Source: RGIG6165 sp045538835 | GTDB lineage: Bacteria; Bacillota; Clostridia; Oscillospirales; Feifaniaceae | DNA: 64,000 nt | Direction of reading: 5' to 3' | Assembly (NCBI GenBank): GCA_045538835.1 | Contig: JAZQEF010000015.1 | Span: forward strand, 1-64,000 | Part shown: piece by piece, positions 23,254 through 31,948 of the stretch | How positions within the stretch are numbered: position 1 is the stretch's first letter | Layout: every line of letters begins with the position of its first letter | Made by a program: the position numbers and the translations under genes | The notes under the pieces: generated by a model | Told to the model about the DNA's origin: nothing | Database searches by the model: none | Seen by the model: the letters and a program-made list of their open reading frames with translations, nothing else

Positions 23254-24591
23254 ATGAACAAAAACGATATTATCGAACTTGAAATAACAGGCTATTCGTC
23301 GGACGGAAGCGGTGTCGGCAGACACGGCGGAAGCGTCGTCTTTGTGCCATTTTCCGCAAAGGGTGACAAATTGCTTGTAAAAATAATAAAGGTCGCGCCG
23401 CGCTATCTTGTCGGCAGGATTGAGGAGATAATTTCCCCCTCTCCCGACCGGATAACACCCGTCTGTTCTTTCGCAGGTAAATGCGGTGGGTGCGCTTTTA
23501 TGCACATAAACTACGATGCCGAACTTGAGGCTAAAAAAGCCTTTGCCACAGACGCTTTAAAGAGGCTGGGCGGTCTTGACATCGAGGTTGAAACGATTCT
23601 CGGCTCGGAAGATATATCATCCTACAGAAATAAGGCGTGTTTCCCCGTTTCGCTTGATAACGGCGAAATAAAGTGCGGTTTTTATGCACCCCGTTCACAC
23701 CGCATCGCATCTGACGGCAGTTGTGATATTCAGAGCGATGTTGCAAATAAAGTGCGTGAACTGACCGTATCTTTTATGAAGGCACATTTAATTATGCCGT
23801 ACGATGAAAAAAAACTGGTCGGTCTTGTACGCCACATTTTTGTGCGAAGCGGCGACACGGTTTGTGTCATGCTGGTGCTGACAGAGGAAAAACTGCCATT
23901 TGCCGACGAGTATGTATCTCTTCTCAAAGAGAACATAGAAAACCTGCAAAGTGTCGTTATAAACGTAAACCGCACCTCTACCAATGTGATAACGGGCGAT
24001 AAATATATAACACTTTACGGTGACGGATATATGACGGACACGCTCTGCGGTCTGAATTTCCGCATAGCGGCGGCATCATTTTATCAGGTAAACCGAAGGC
24101 AGTGCGAAAGGCTCTATACTCTGGCACTTGATATGGCAGATATAACTGAAAATGACACGGTGCTCGACCTCTACTGCGGCATCGGCACGATAACGCTTCT
24201 TGAAGCAAAGCGTGCAAAAAAAGCGATAGGTGTTGAAATAGTTCCGCAAGCCATAGAGGATGCAAAGAAAAATGCAGAAATAAACAGCATAGACAATGCC
24301 GAGTTTTTCTGCGGCGATGCGGCGCAGGCGGCACGCCGTCTGCGTGATGACGGCATACAAGCCGACGTTGTCACGGTTGACCCGCCGAGACAGGGGCTTG
24401 ATGCCGACCTTATAAATACCATTTCAGAGATATCCCCCGACAGACTCGTCTACGTTTCGTGCAACAGCGCAACTCTCGCCCGTGACCTCGCCCTGCTTGC
24501 TAAAAAAGGCTTTACGCTAAAACGAGTTATCGCAGTCGATATGTTCCCAAGAACAAAGCACATTGAATGCGTTGCGTTGCTCGGGCAATGA
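23254..24591 (+). CDS. 23S rRNA uracil-5-methyltransferase (RumA/TrmA family)
   Basis: A 445-residue SAM-dependent enzyme. N-terminal TRAM domain (about 1-58), iron-sulfur motif with Cys71, Cys77 and Cys80 (CSFAGKCGGC), SAM-binding 'VLDLYCGIGTITLLEA', 'VDPPRQGLD' and the nucleophile region YVSCNSATLARD. The cluster and length favour the RlmD/RlmCD (23S U1939/U747) type over tRNA TrmA. The ATG comes immediately after the reductase stop codon; translation probably depends on coupling, as the SD is weak. Confidence 0.88.
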   Translation: MNKNDIIELEITGYSSDGSGVGRHGGSVVFVPFSAKGDKLLVKIIKVAPRYLVGRIEEIISPSPDRITPVCSFAGKCGGCAFMHINYDAELEAKKAFATDALKRLGGLDIEVETILGSEDISSYRNKACFPVSLDNGEIKCGFYAPRSHRIASDGSCDIQSDVANKVRELTVSFMKAHLIMPYDEKKLVGLVRHIFVRSGDTVCVMLVLTEEKLPFADEYVSLLKENIENLQSVVINVNRTSTNVITGDKYITLYGDGYMTDTLCGLNFRIAAASFYQVNRRQCERLYTLALDMADITENDTVLDLYCGIGTITLLEAKRAKKAIGVEIVPQAIEDAKKNAEINSIDNAEFFCGDAAQAARRLRDDGIQADVVTVDPPRQGLDADLINTISEISPDRLVYVSCNSATLARDLALLAKKGFTLKRVIAVDMFPRTKHIECVALLGQ

Positions 24592-24592
24592 T

Positions 24593-24612
24593 TTGCACCA
24601 TGAGGTGCATTT
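24593..24612 (+). terminator. Weak stem-loop
   Basis: TTTGCACC-ATGA-GGTGCATTT immediately after the methyltransferase stop. T run is short; possible weak terminator before the FNT gene. Confidence 0.4.
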
Positions 24613-24647
24613 ACTGTAAATTTATACAATATTAAATCGAGGTAAAG

Positions 24648-25241
24648 ATGAAAACATTTGAAGACTTTATAAGATGCCTGCTCGGAGGCATAATGATAGG
24701 CATAGGCGGCACCGCCTACCTGTGCTGCGAAAACAAATATGTTGCAACACTGATCTTTGCTTTCGGGCTGACGGCGATACTTGTGTTTTCGCTCGGTCTG
24801 TTTACGGGGCGTGCGGGAAATCTGCCTAAATACGGCATAAAGTATATCCCCACCCTGCTTGTCACGCTTGCAGGCAACTTCTCGGGTTGTTTTATTATGG
24901 GCGTATATGCAAATTACAGAGGACTTCCCGATGTGTTTTCGCACAGACTCGATTCCCCCTTGTGGGCGGTATTTATCAGTGCAATACTCTGCGGAATACT
25001 GATGTATATTGCAGTCGAGGGATATATAGAGACCAAAAATTTCTTTGTCCCCGTCATCTGTATCCCCACCTTCATTATCGCAGGGTTTGAACACAGCGTC
25101 GCAGACTTTTTCTTTATGTGTGCGGCAGGCGCATATTCCGCTAAAGCGGTGCTTTTCATAGTTGTCGCGGTTCTCGGCAACTTAGTGGGCTGCTCGCTTC
25201 TCCCCTTTTGCCGCAAATATGCATTAAAAGAGGACATATAA
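24648..25241 (+). CDS. FNT-family formate/nitrite channel, short form
   Basis: A 197-residue polytopic protein with FNT features: 'RCLLGGIMIGIGGTAYLC' (TM1), 'LGLFTGRAGNLPKY' (the LFTG-like P segment), 'LAGNFSGCFIMGVYANY', 'EHSVADFFFM' and 'AVLGNLVGCSLL'. About six hydrophobic segments. FNT pentamers conduct small monovalent anions such as formate, nitrite or hydrosulfide. It is shorter than typical FocA (about 280), mainly in loops and tail. SD GAGG lies seven bases upstream. A terminator follows and separates it from the Hdr operon. Confidence 0.85.
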   Translation: MKTFEDFIRCLLGGIMIGIGGTAYLCCENKYVATLIFAFGLTAILVFSLGLFTGRAGNLPKYGIKYIPTLLVTLAGNFSGCFIMGVYANYRGLPDVFSHRLDSPLWAVFISAILCGILMYIAVEGYIETKNFFVPVICIPTFIIAGFEHSVADFFFMCAAGAYSAKAVLFIVVAVLGNLVGCSLLPFCRKYALKEDI

Positions 25242-25264
25242 TCCGAAAAATCAATATATGAATT

Positions 25265-25297
25265 TAGAAGAGTATCCTTTAAGGATGCTCTTCTTTA
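25265..25297 (+). terminator. Intrinsic terminator of FNT gene
   Basis: AGAAGAG-T-ATCC-TTTAA-GGAT-G-CTCTTCT then TT; stem with one mismatch. Confidence 0.75.
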
Positions 25298-25350
25298 GTT
25301 TATCAAAAATCAAATTTGTGAAAAATTTGACGAAAAACGCCTTAAAAACC

Positions 25351-25379
25351 TTGAATAAATATATATATTATGATATTCT
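25351..25379 (+). promoter_or_regulatory. Candidate promoter of Hdr-Flx-fumarate operon
   Basis: TTGAAT, 17 nt, TATTCT in an AT-rich tract about 100 bp before hdrB. The -10 box is imperfect, so support is moderate. Confidence 0.45.
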
Positions 25380-25399
25380 TAACTATAACTGGAGAAATG

Positions 25400-25435
25400 C
25401 GCGTATTTATACGCGGGCGCACCTGCGAGGGTGCG
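25400..25435 (+). other. Twin leader hairpins before hdrB
   Basis: CGCGTAT-TT-ATACGCG (25400-25415) and CGCACC-TGCGAG-GGTGCG (25418-25435), back to back between promoter and SD. Possible regulatory leader or RNA-stability element for the twelve-gene operon. Confidence 0.45.
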
Positions 25436-25478
25436 ATCAAATAATATACTGCAGTATGAAAGGATGACAGGAGAAATC

Positions 25479-26270
25479 ATGAAGTACAGCTATTACCCGG
25501 GATGTACCTTAAAGACAAAGGCTAAAGATCTGGATGCATATGCCAGAGCCTCTGCCAAGGCACTGGGTTTCGAATTGGAAGAAGTCGAAGACTGGCAGTG
25601 CTGCGGCGGTGTCTATCCGCTCGGCAAGGATGAGATAGCTACAAAGCTCTCTTCTGTGCGTACTCTTGCGCAGGCAAGGGATAAGGGACAGGATCTTGTA
25701 ACGCTCTGTTCCGCTTGCTACAACGTAGTCAAGAGGGTGAATGAGGACATTCGCAATGATGAAAATGTCCGTACAAAAGCAAACAACTACATGCAGCTCG
25801 AAACTCCCTATGCAGGCGAGACAAACGTGCTTCACTTCCTTGAAGTTCTGCGTGACCGCATAGGTTTCGATGAGCTCAAGAAGAAGGTTACAAATCCCCT
25901 CACAGGAAAGAAGATAGGCGCATATTACGGCTGTCTGTTGCTCCGTCCGGGCAGCACACTCAAATTCGACGATCCGGAAAACCCGAAGATCATCGAGGAC
26001 TTTATCAGGGCTATCGGCGCAGAGCCGGTCATTTACCCCATGAGAAATGAGTGCTGCGGCGGCTACATCTCACTTAAAGAGAAAGAGATGGCGGCAAATA
26101 TGTGCGCATCTATTGAGGACAGCGCGGCAGGTTTCGGCGCAGAAATGCTCATAACCGCATGCCCGCTTTGTATGTACAACCTCAACAAGAATTCGCAGGG
26201 TAAATTGCCCGTAGTTTATTTTACCGAACTTCTTGCAGAAGCACTCGGTGTTAAAGAGGAGGCAAAGTGA
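25479..26270 (+). CDS. hdrB: Heterodisulfide reductase subunit B-like (HdrB)
   Basis: A 263-residue CCG-domain protein. Both cysteine-rich motifs are complete: Cys9, Cys41-Cys42, Cys77, Cys80 and Cys152, Cys192-Cys193, Cys228, Cys231. In methanogen HdrB these bind two non-cubane [4Fe-4S] clusters that cleave the disulfide substrate. The start at 25479 (MKYSYYPGC) has SD CAGGAG; an upstream in-frame start would add a non-homologous 16-residue leader. First gene of the operon; its stop overlaps hdrC (TGATG). No coenzyme M/B pathway is expected in this organism, so the physiological electron acceptor is open. Confidence 0.9.
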   Translation: MKYSYYPGCTLKTKAKDLDAYARASAKALGFELEEVEDWQCCGGVYPLGKDEIATKLSSVRTLAQARDKGQDLVTLCSACYNVVKRVNEDIRNDENVRTKANNYMQLETPYAGETNVLHFLEVLRDRIGFDELKKKVTNPLTGKKIGAYYGCLLLRPGSTLKFDDPENPKIIEDFIRAIGAEPVIYPMRNECCGGYISLKEKEMAANMCASIEDSAAGFGAEMLITACPLCMYNLNKNSQGKLPVVYFTELLAEALGVKEEAK

Positions 26271-26656
26271 TGCACGGAAATAATCAGGCAGAAAAGATCA
26301 AAGAGATCAGCGGTGTCAACCCTTACAAGTGTATGAAGTGCGGCAAATGCTCGGCATCCTGCCCCTCATATAACGAGATGGACATTAAGCCCCATCAGTT
26401 TGTTTCCTATATTATAAATGATAATGTAGAGGCTCTTGTCGAGTCCAAGTCACTGTGGAAATGCCTTTCTTGCTTTGCTTGTGTTGAGCGTTGTCCGAGA
26501 AATGTAGAACCCGGTAAACTTGTAGATGCGGCAAGACAGTTGGTTGTCCGCCAGCGCGGTAAGGATTATCTCCTGGCAGACGAGATTCCCGAATTGCTTG
26601 ACTCCGAGCTTCCTCAGCAGCTCTTAGTAAGCGCATTCAGAAAGTACAAGAGGTGA
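26270..26656 (+). CDS. hdrC: Heterodisulfide reductase subunit C-like (HdrC)
   Basis: A 128-residue ferredoxin-like subunit with two [4Fe-4S] motifs: Cys21, 24, 27, 31 and Cys65, 68, 71, 75. In Hdr complexes HdrC relays electrons from HdrA to HdrB. The ATG at 26270 overlaps the hdrB stop (TGATG) and has AGGAGG about eight bases upstream; an adjacent GTG is a poorer start. The 'DIKPHQFVSYI' segment between motifs is typical of HdrC. Confidence 0.92.
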   Translation: MHGNNQAEKIKEISGVNPYKCMKCGKCSASCPSYNEMDIKPHQFVSYIINDNVEALVESKSLWKCLSCFACVERCPRNVEPGKLVDAARQLVVRQRGKDYLLADEIPELLDSELPQQLLVSAFRKYKR

Positions 26657-26662
26657 TAACAG

Positions 26663-28651
26663 GTGCAGAGAATAGGCGTATTTGTCTGCCATTGCGGTAG
26701 TAACATCGCAGGTACGGTAGACGTAAAAAGAGTAGTTGAAGCTATTCGCACGGAACCCGGCGTTATACACGCTGAGGATTATCCGTATATGTGCTCAGAA
26801 GCAGGTCAGCAGCTTATCGCAAAGGCTATTGAAGAACATAAACTCACGGGTATCGTGGTATGTTCCTGCTCACCCCGTATGCACGAGGCAACTTTCAGAA
26901 AGGCTGCCGAAAAAGCAGGCATCAACTCCTTCATGGTTGAAATTGCCAACATCCGTGAGCATTGTTCATGGATCCACAAGGATATGGAAGAAGGCACAGA
27001 AAAGGCAGTTATCCTTGCGAGGGCGGCTATTGCAAAACTCAATCTTGATACACCCTTAAAGCCGGGTGAGAGCAGGGTTGTTAAACGTGCCCTCGTTATC
27101 GGCGGCGGTATCGCAGGTATCCAGTCTGCTCTCGACATTGCAGATGCAGGCTACGAAGTTGACATAGTGGAAAAGACACCGAGTATCGGCGGAAGAATGT
27201 CACAGCTTGACAAGACATTCCCGACACTTGACTGTTCGGCATGTATCCTCACTCCCAAGATGGTTGAGGCGGCTGCCCACGAGAAAATCAACATATACAC
27301 TTACAGTGAAGTTGAAAAGGTATCGGGCTTTGTGGGTGACTTTAAGGTTGACATCCGCAAGAAAGCAAGATATGTGGATTCCACAAAGTGTACAGGCTGC
27401 GGTCTGTGCCAGGAAAAGTGTCCTTCAAAGAAGGCACCCAGCGAATTTAACAGAGGTCTTAATACAAGGTCAGCAATATATACTCCCTTCGCACAGGCAA
27501 TTCCGAATGTTCCCGTAATTGACACCGAACACTGTCTTAAATTCAAGACGGGTAAGTGCGGTATCTGCCAGAAGATATGTGCTGCAGGTGCAGTTGATTA
27601 CGAACAGCAGGATGAAATCATTTCAAGAGAATACGGTGCTATCGTAGTTGCAACAGGTTTCGATACTATCAAACTTGACAAGTATGACGAATATGCATAC
27701 TCACAGAGCAAGGATGTCATCACATCACTTGAACTTGAGCGTATTATGAACGCCGCAGGTCCTACAAAGGGACATCTTGAACGTCTTTCAGATGGTAAGG
27801 CACCCAAAAATATAGTGTTCATCCAGTGTGTAGGCAGCCGTTGCTCTGATAACAGAGGTAAGAGTTACTGTTCAAAGATCTGCTGTATGTACACCGCAAA
27901 GCACGCAATGCTCATCAGAGATAAGTATCCGGACACAAACGTAACGGTATTCTACATTGACGTTCGTACACCCGGTAAAAACTTTGACGAGTTCTACAGA
28001 CGTGCGGTTGAAGACTATCATGTAAATTATGTCAAAGGTCAGGTCGGCAAAGTTATGCCTCAGCCCGACGGTCAGCTTCTTGTTCAGGGTGTTGACCTTA
28101 TTGACAACAAACAGATAAAGATGAATGCAGATATGGTCGTTCTTGCAACCGCTATCGAGCCCGATCCGTCGGTAAGAAGCATCGCAACTATGCTTACAGC
28201 AAGTATCGACACAAATAACTTCCTTACGGAATCTCACGCAAAACTCCGTCCGGTGGAATCTCCCACGGCAGGCGTATTCCTTTCAGGTGTATGCCAGGGT
28301 CCGAAGGATATTCCCGAAACGGTTGCGCAGGCAGGTGCCGCAGCAGTTAAGGCTATCGGTCTTCTTGCCAAGGATAAACTCACAACCAACCCCTGCACAG
28401 CACAGGCAGACATACTTCTCTGTAACGGATGCTCAACTTGTGCAAACGTATGTCCCTACGGTGCAATTTCTTACGAGAATATGCAGGTAAACGATCACGG
28501 TATCCGTGAAGAACGCCGTGTTGCAGTTGTCAACAACGCGCTTTGCCAGGGCTGCGGTGCTTGTACGGTCGCTTGTCCGTCCGGTGCAATGGATCTGCAG
28601 GGCTTCTCAAACAGACAGATCTTAGCGGAGGTGGATGCAATATGTCGATAA
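26663..28651 (+). CDS. hdrA: Heterodisulfide reductase subunit A-like flavoprotein (HdrA)
   Basis: A 662-residue iron-sulfur flavoprotein, the bifurcating subunit in Hdr complexes. Order: N-terminal cysteine domain (GVFVCHCGSN, residues 5-14), FAD Rossmann motif ALVIGGGIAGIQSALDIADA (about 144-163), an inserted ferredoxin domain (CTGCGLCQEKCP and CGICQKICAAG), HdrA signature 'FIQCVGSRCSDNRG', and a C-terminal two-cluster ferredoxin (CNGCSTCANVCP, CQGCGACTVACP). GTG start at 26663 after AAGAGGTGAT. Its end overlaps the MvhD-like gene by 10 nt. Expected to split NADH-derived electrons between ferredoxin and HdrC/HdrB. Confidence 0.93.
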   Translation: MQRIGVFVCHCGSNIAGTVDVKRVVEAIRTEPGVIHAEDYPYMCSEAGQQLIAKAIEEHKLTGIVVCSCSPRMHEATFRKAAEKAGINSFMVEIANIREHCSWIHKDMEEGTEKAVILARAAIAKLNLDTPLKPGESRVVKRALVIGGGIAGIQSALDIADAGYEVDIVEKTPSIGGRMSQLDKTFPTLDCSACILTPKMVEAAAHEKINIYTYSEVEKVSGFVGDFKVDIRKKARYVDSTKCTGCGLCQEKCPSKKAPSEFNRGLNTRSAIYTPFAQAIPNVPVIDTEHCLKFKTGKCGICQKICAAGAVDYEQQDEIISREYGAIVVATGFDTIKLDKYDEYAYSQSKDVITSLELERIMNAAGPTKGHLERLSDGKAPKNIVFIQCVGSRCSDNRGKSYCSKICCMYTAKHAMLIRDKYPDTNVTVFYIDVRTPGKNFDEFYRRAVEDYHVNYVKGQVGKVMPQPDGQLLVQGVDLIDNKQIKMNADMVVLATAIEPDPSVRSIATMLTASIDTNNFLTESHAKLRPVESPTAGVFLSGVCQGPKDIPETVAQAGAAAVKAIGLLAKDKLTTNPCTAQADILLCNGCSTCANVCPYGAISYENMQVNDHGIREERRVAVVNNALCQGCGACTVACPSGAMDLQGFSNRQILAEVDAICR

Positions 28652-29079
28652 ACAGCGAATTCAAGCCGAAGATAGTCGCTTTCTGCTGTAACTGGTGCAG
28701 TTACGCGGGTGCAGACCTTGCGGGAAGCAGCAGACTTTCATATCCGGCTGACGTTAAAATAATCCGTGTTCCCTGTTCCTGCCGTGTAAACCCGATGTTT
28801 ATACTCAGGGCATTTGAAAAGGGTGCTGACGGTGTTATCATGTGCGGTTGCCACCCCGGTGACTGTCATTACAGCACAGGTAACTACTATGCAAGAAGAA
28901 GAATGACACTTCTCTTCTCTATGCTCGACTATCTCGGCATAGAGAGGGCGCGTACCCGTGTTGAATGGGTATCTGCGGCAGAAGGTGTTAAATTCTCGCA
29001 GACAATGAACGAGTTTGTTGAAGATATCCGCAAACTCGGCAAGAATGTCAGATTGGAGGATCTCAGATGCAGGAATTAG
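28642..29079 (+). CDS. MvhD/FlxD-like [2Fe-2S] adaptor
   Basis: A 145-residue protein with the MvhD cysteine pattern: Cys15-Cys16, Cys19 (FCCNWCSYAGADLAG), then 'VPCSCRV' and 'MCGCHPGDCHY'. MvhD/FlxD transfers electrons from the dehydrogenase module to HdrA. The ATG at 28642 lies in the hdrA 3' end, preceded by GGAGGTG at nine bases, and its own end overlaps the next gene by 13 nt. No hydrogenase subunits (MvhA/G) follow; the Flx-type proteins do, indicating NAD(P)H as donor. Confidence 0.9.
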   Translation: MSINSEFKPKIVAFCCNWCSYAGADLAGSSRLSYPADVKIIRVPCSCRVNPMFILRAFEKGADGVIMCGCHPGDCHYSTGNYYARRRMTLLFSMLDYLGIERARTRVEWVSAAEGVKFSQTMNEFVEDIRKLGKNVRLEDLRCRN

Positions 29080-30041
29080 TAAACCGCGCAAAAGCGCTTC
29101 TGGCTGACGGTACCGTTGCCAGAGTTCTCGGCTGGAAAGCGGGCGAATTTGCATACGATCCCCAGCCGGCATTTTTTGAAACTGAGGACGACCTTAAGGA
29201 TTTCGTCTATGACGGTTTCTGCGGTGCAAACCTCAGTAAATATATGATAGAAGCATCAAAACTTGACGGAAAGACGCTTGTATTCCTCAAGCCGTGCGAC
29301 TCATACAGTTTTAATCAGCTTACAAAAGAACACCGTGTGGACCGTGAAAAGGCATACATCATCGGTGTCGGCTGTAAAGGCAAGATCGATATTGAACATA
29401 TCAAAAAGACAGGCATCAAGGGTATAGAAAGCATCGTCGGTGCCGACTATGAAAACCCTGCCGAAGTTCTCACAATAAAAACTCTCTACGGCGACAAGAC
29501 CTGCTCTTACAAAGATGCAATGCTTGAACGCTGCCACGTCTGCAAAGGCAAAGACCATGTGGTATTTGACGAGCAGATAGGTGAAAGCGCCGACACGGTC
29601 GATGCAGAGCGTTTTGCAGAAGTTGAAAAGATCGAGGCTATGAGCCCCGATGAAAAGTTTGCATACTTCCAGGCTGAACTGAGCAAGTGTATCAGATGTA
29701 ACGCCTGCCGCAACGTATGCCCCGCGTGCAGCTGCCGCAAGTGTGTGTTTGACAGCACAAAGTTTGACAGTGCTCAGAAGGCAAACACAACTACATTTGA
29801 AGAGAAGATGTTCCACATCATCCGTGCATATCACGTTGCAGGCAGATGTACTGACTGCGGTGAGTGCAGCAGAGTATGTCCTCAGGGCATTCCGCTCCAC
29901 CTCTTCAACAGAAAGTTCATCAAGGACATCAACACATTCTACGGCGAATATCAGGCCGGTGAAGACATTGAAGCACAGGCTCCGCTTACAGACTTTACGT
30001 TTGGCGACCGTGAGCCCGGTCAGTTTGCAGAAAGGGGTTAA
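29067..30041 (+). CDS. FlxC-like 4Fe-4S dicluster protein
   Basis: A 324-residue cytoplasmic iron-sulfur protein. N-terminal domain of about 130 residues with 'LVFLKPCDSYSFNQL', a central 'ERCHVCKGK', and two C-terminal [4Fe-4S] motifs: CIRCNACRNVCPACSCRKC and CTDCGECSRVCPQG. It resembles the FlxB/FlxC and AsrA-type ferredoxin proteins that lie between FlxA and FlxD in characterised FlxABCD-HdrABC clusters. The exact FlxB-versus-FlxC assignment is by position. The start overlaps the FlxD-like gene; AGGATCTCAG-type SD is weak, so coupling is likely. Confidence 0.75.
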   Translation: MQELVNRAKALLADGTVARVLGWKAGEFAYDPQPAFFETEDDLKDFVYDGFCGANLSKYMIEASKLDGKTLVFLKPCDSYSFNQLTKEHRVDREKAYIIGVGCKGKIDIEHIKKTGIKGIESIVGADYENPAEVLTIKTLYGDKTCSYKDAMLERCHVCKGKDHVVFDEQIGESADTVDAERFAEVEKIEAMSPDEKFAYFQAELSKCIRCNACRNVCPACSCRKCVFDSTKFDSAQKANTTTFEEKMFHIIRAYHVAGRCTDCGECSRVCPQGIPLHLFNRKFIKDINTFYGEYQAGEDIEAQAPLTDFTFGDREPGQFAERG

Positions 30042-30045
30042 TGCT

Positions 30046-31077
30046 ATGAAGAAAATTGCTAAAAGCGACCTTTCGAAACTGTTTGAAGCCATTGTGCAGG
30101 ACAGTGAACTTTACTTACCCGTAAAGACAGCAGGTCAGACAAATTTTGCACCCTACACTGCAGATGCAGAAGTGGATGTTGACACACTTAAGACTGTAAA
30201 GTCAGCAAAGGACATCTTCTTCCCGCAGAGTGAAAATCTCTACACCTGTAAAACGGATGAAGAGAAGAATATTTCCATCACACCCGAAACACTTAAAAAC
30301 ACCGATTTCGTAGTATACGGAATGAGGGGTTGCGATGCTAAGGGTATGGAGGTTCTTGATAAGGTATTCCTGTCAGAGCCTGTTGACTCTTTCTATGCTG
30401 CAAGACGTGCACACGGCACAGTTGTTGCCGCTGCCTGCGGCGAGCCTGAAGAAACATGTTTCTGTAAGGTGTTCGGCGTTGACTGCGCAGAACCTGCGGC
30501 AGACGTTGTGACGTGGACTGTCGGCGACACAGTATACTGGAAGGCTTACACCGAAAAGGGCGAAGTTCTTACGGAAAAACTTTCGGGCGTACTTGCAGAT
30601 GCCGATGAAAAAGCAGTAGAAGACGAAAAGGCAAAAATCAAGTCTATCGTAGAAAAACTCCCCTACTCCGACCTTTCACTTGATAAGTTCGGCGCAGGAA
30701 AGACGATGGAACTTTTTGATTCACCCATCTGGGAAGACCTTTACAAGCCCTGCCTTGCTTGCGGAACCTGCACATTTGTATGTCCCACATGCCAGTGCTA
30801 CGATATCAAGGACTATAACACAGGAAAAGGCGTACAGCGTTTCCGTTGCTGGGACTCATGTATGTACTCCGACTTCACTATGATGGCGCACGGCAACAAC
30901 AGAACAAGTCAGATGCAGCGTTTCCGTCAGCGTTTCATGCACAAACTCGTATACTTCCCGGATAACAATGACGGTATGTACTCCTGCGTAGGTTGCGGCC
31001 GCTGCCTCGAAAGATGTCCGGCATCATTAAATATAGTAAAGGTAGTAAAAGCCTTTGAGGAAGGAGCTGGAAAATAA
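30046..31077 (+). CDS. FlxB/AsrA-like 4Fe-4S dicluster protein
   Basis: A 343-residue protein like subunit A of anaerobic sulfite reductase and FlxB: N-terminal 'SKLFEAIVQDSELYLPV', 'FVVYGMRGCDAKGMEVLDKV', 'GEPEETCFCKVFG', and two ferredoxin motifs CLACGTCTFVCPTCQC and CVGCGRCLERCP. No AsrC sulfite reductase catalytic subunit is in the operon, so electron relay between FlxA and the Hdr module is the better reading. The ATG at 30046 follows AAAGGGG; the stop overlaps flxA as TAATG. Confidence 0.78.
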   Translation: MKKIAKSDLSKLFEAIVQDSELYLPVKTAGQTNFAPYTADAEVDVDTLKTVKSAKDIFFPQSENLYTCKTDEEKNISITPETLKNTDFVVYGMRGCDAKGMEVLDKVFLSEPVDSFYAARRAHGTVVAAACGEPEETCFCKVFGVDCAEPAADVVTWTVGDTVYWKAYTEKGEVLTEKLSGVLADADEKAVEDEKAKIKSIVEKLPYSDLSLDKFGAGKTMELFDSPIWEDLYKPCLACGTCTFVCPTCQCYDIKDYNTGKGVQRFRCWDSCMYSDFTMMAHGNNRTSQMQRFRQRFMHKLVYFPDNNDGMYSCVGCGRCLERCPASLNIVKVVKAFEEGAGK

Positions 31078-31931
31078 TGTGCGATTGTAATTGCCACGAA
31101 AAATACTATGAAGACACATTGATTCCCAAGGTAGGCGTTATAACAGCCATCACACAGGAAACCCCCGATGTAAAGACGTTTTGCGTCAACGCTCCCGAAG
31201 GCGGCAAACTTTTTGAGCATATGCCCGGTCAGTGTGCAATGCTCTGCGCCCCCGGTATCAGCGAGGCGATGTTCTCCATAACATCATCACCCACGAACAA
31301 AGAGTATCAGGAATTCAGCATAAAGAAGTGCGGTCAGCTTACAGACTATCTCCACAGTCTTAAAGTGGGCGACCAGATTACGGTAAGAGGACCTTACGGT
31401 AACAACTTCCCCGTTGACACTGAACTCAAGGGCAAAAATCTGCTCTTTATTGCCGGTGGTATCGGTCTTGCCCCTCTTCGTTCTGTAATCAACTATGTAA
31501 TAGACAACAGAAGCGACTACGGAACAGTAGATATCCTCTACGGTTCACGTTCGGCGGACGACCTTGTTAAACTCAAGGAAATAGAAGAAGTATGGAAGAA
31601 CGTTGAAGGCGTAAACGTACATCTTACTATTGACCGTGAGCAAGAGGGTTGGGACGGTCATGTAGGCTTTGTTCCCGCATATCTTAAGGAACTTAATTTC
31701 TCAACAGATAAGACAGCCCTTCTCTGCGGACCACCGATTATGATTAAATTCTGTCTTGAAGCTCTTTTAGAACTCGGTTTTTCAAAAGAGCAGGTATATA
31801 CAACATTTGAACTTCGTATGAAGTGCGGTGTCGGCAAGTGCGGCCGTTGCAACATCGGTTCAAAGTACGTATGTAAGGACGGTCCGGTCTTCCGTTTTGA
31901 CGAGATAGACGAACTTCCGAGTGAATATTAA
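31077..31931 (+). CDS. FlxA-like FAD/NAD(P)H oxidoreductase
   Basis: A 284-residue ferredoxin-reductase-fold protein: FAD-binding barrel (about 15-105, 'MFSITSSPTN' in the R-x-Y-S/T position), NAD(P)-binding half (GKNLLFIAGGIGLAPLRSVI, 'YGSRSADDL', 'LLCGPPIMIKFCLEAL'), and a C-terminal cysteine cluster (MKCGVGKCGRCNIGSKYVC) binding an iron-sulfur centre. This layout is shared by FlxA, AsrB and PyrK-like subunits. Context with FlxB/C/D-like and HdrABC argues for FlxA, the NADH entry point. Confidence 0.85.
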   Translation: MCDCNCHEKYYEDTLIPKVGVITAITQETPDVKTFCVNAPEGGKLFEHMPGQCAMLCAPGISEAMFSITSSPTNKEYQEFSIKKCGQLTDYLHSLKVGDQITVRGPYGNNFPVDTELKGKNLLFIAGGIGLAPLRSVINYVIDNRSDYGTVDILYGSRSADDLVKLKEIEEVWKNVEGVNVHLTIDREQEGWDGHVGFVPAYLKELNFSTDKTALLCGPPIMIKFCLEALLELGFSKEQVYTTFELRMKCGVGKCGRCNIGSKYVCKDGPVFRFDEIDELPSEY

Positions 31932-31948
31932 GAAAGGGGTAGATTTAT

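Noticed and set aside
24450..25094. Minus-strand 214-codon frame across the methyltransferase end and the FNT gene
   Set aside because: Overlaps two well-supported genes and has no recognisable domain.
25479..31931. Methanogenic or hydrogenase-linked Hdr complex
   Set aside because: No MvhA/MvhG or F420-type genes are present; FlxA-like FAD/NAD(P)H subunit and bacterial context point to an Hdr-Flx type.
30046..31931. Anaerobic sulfite reductase AsrAB
   Set aside because: No AsrC siroheme subunit follows and the surrounding genes are HdrABC/FlxD-like and fumarate enzymes.
31077..31931. PyrK-type dihydroorotate dehydrogenase electron-transfer subunit
   Set aside because: The fold is the same, but there is no pyrD or other pyrimidine gene nearby and the operon context is Hdr/Flx.
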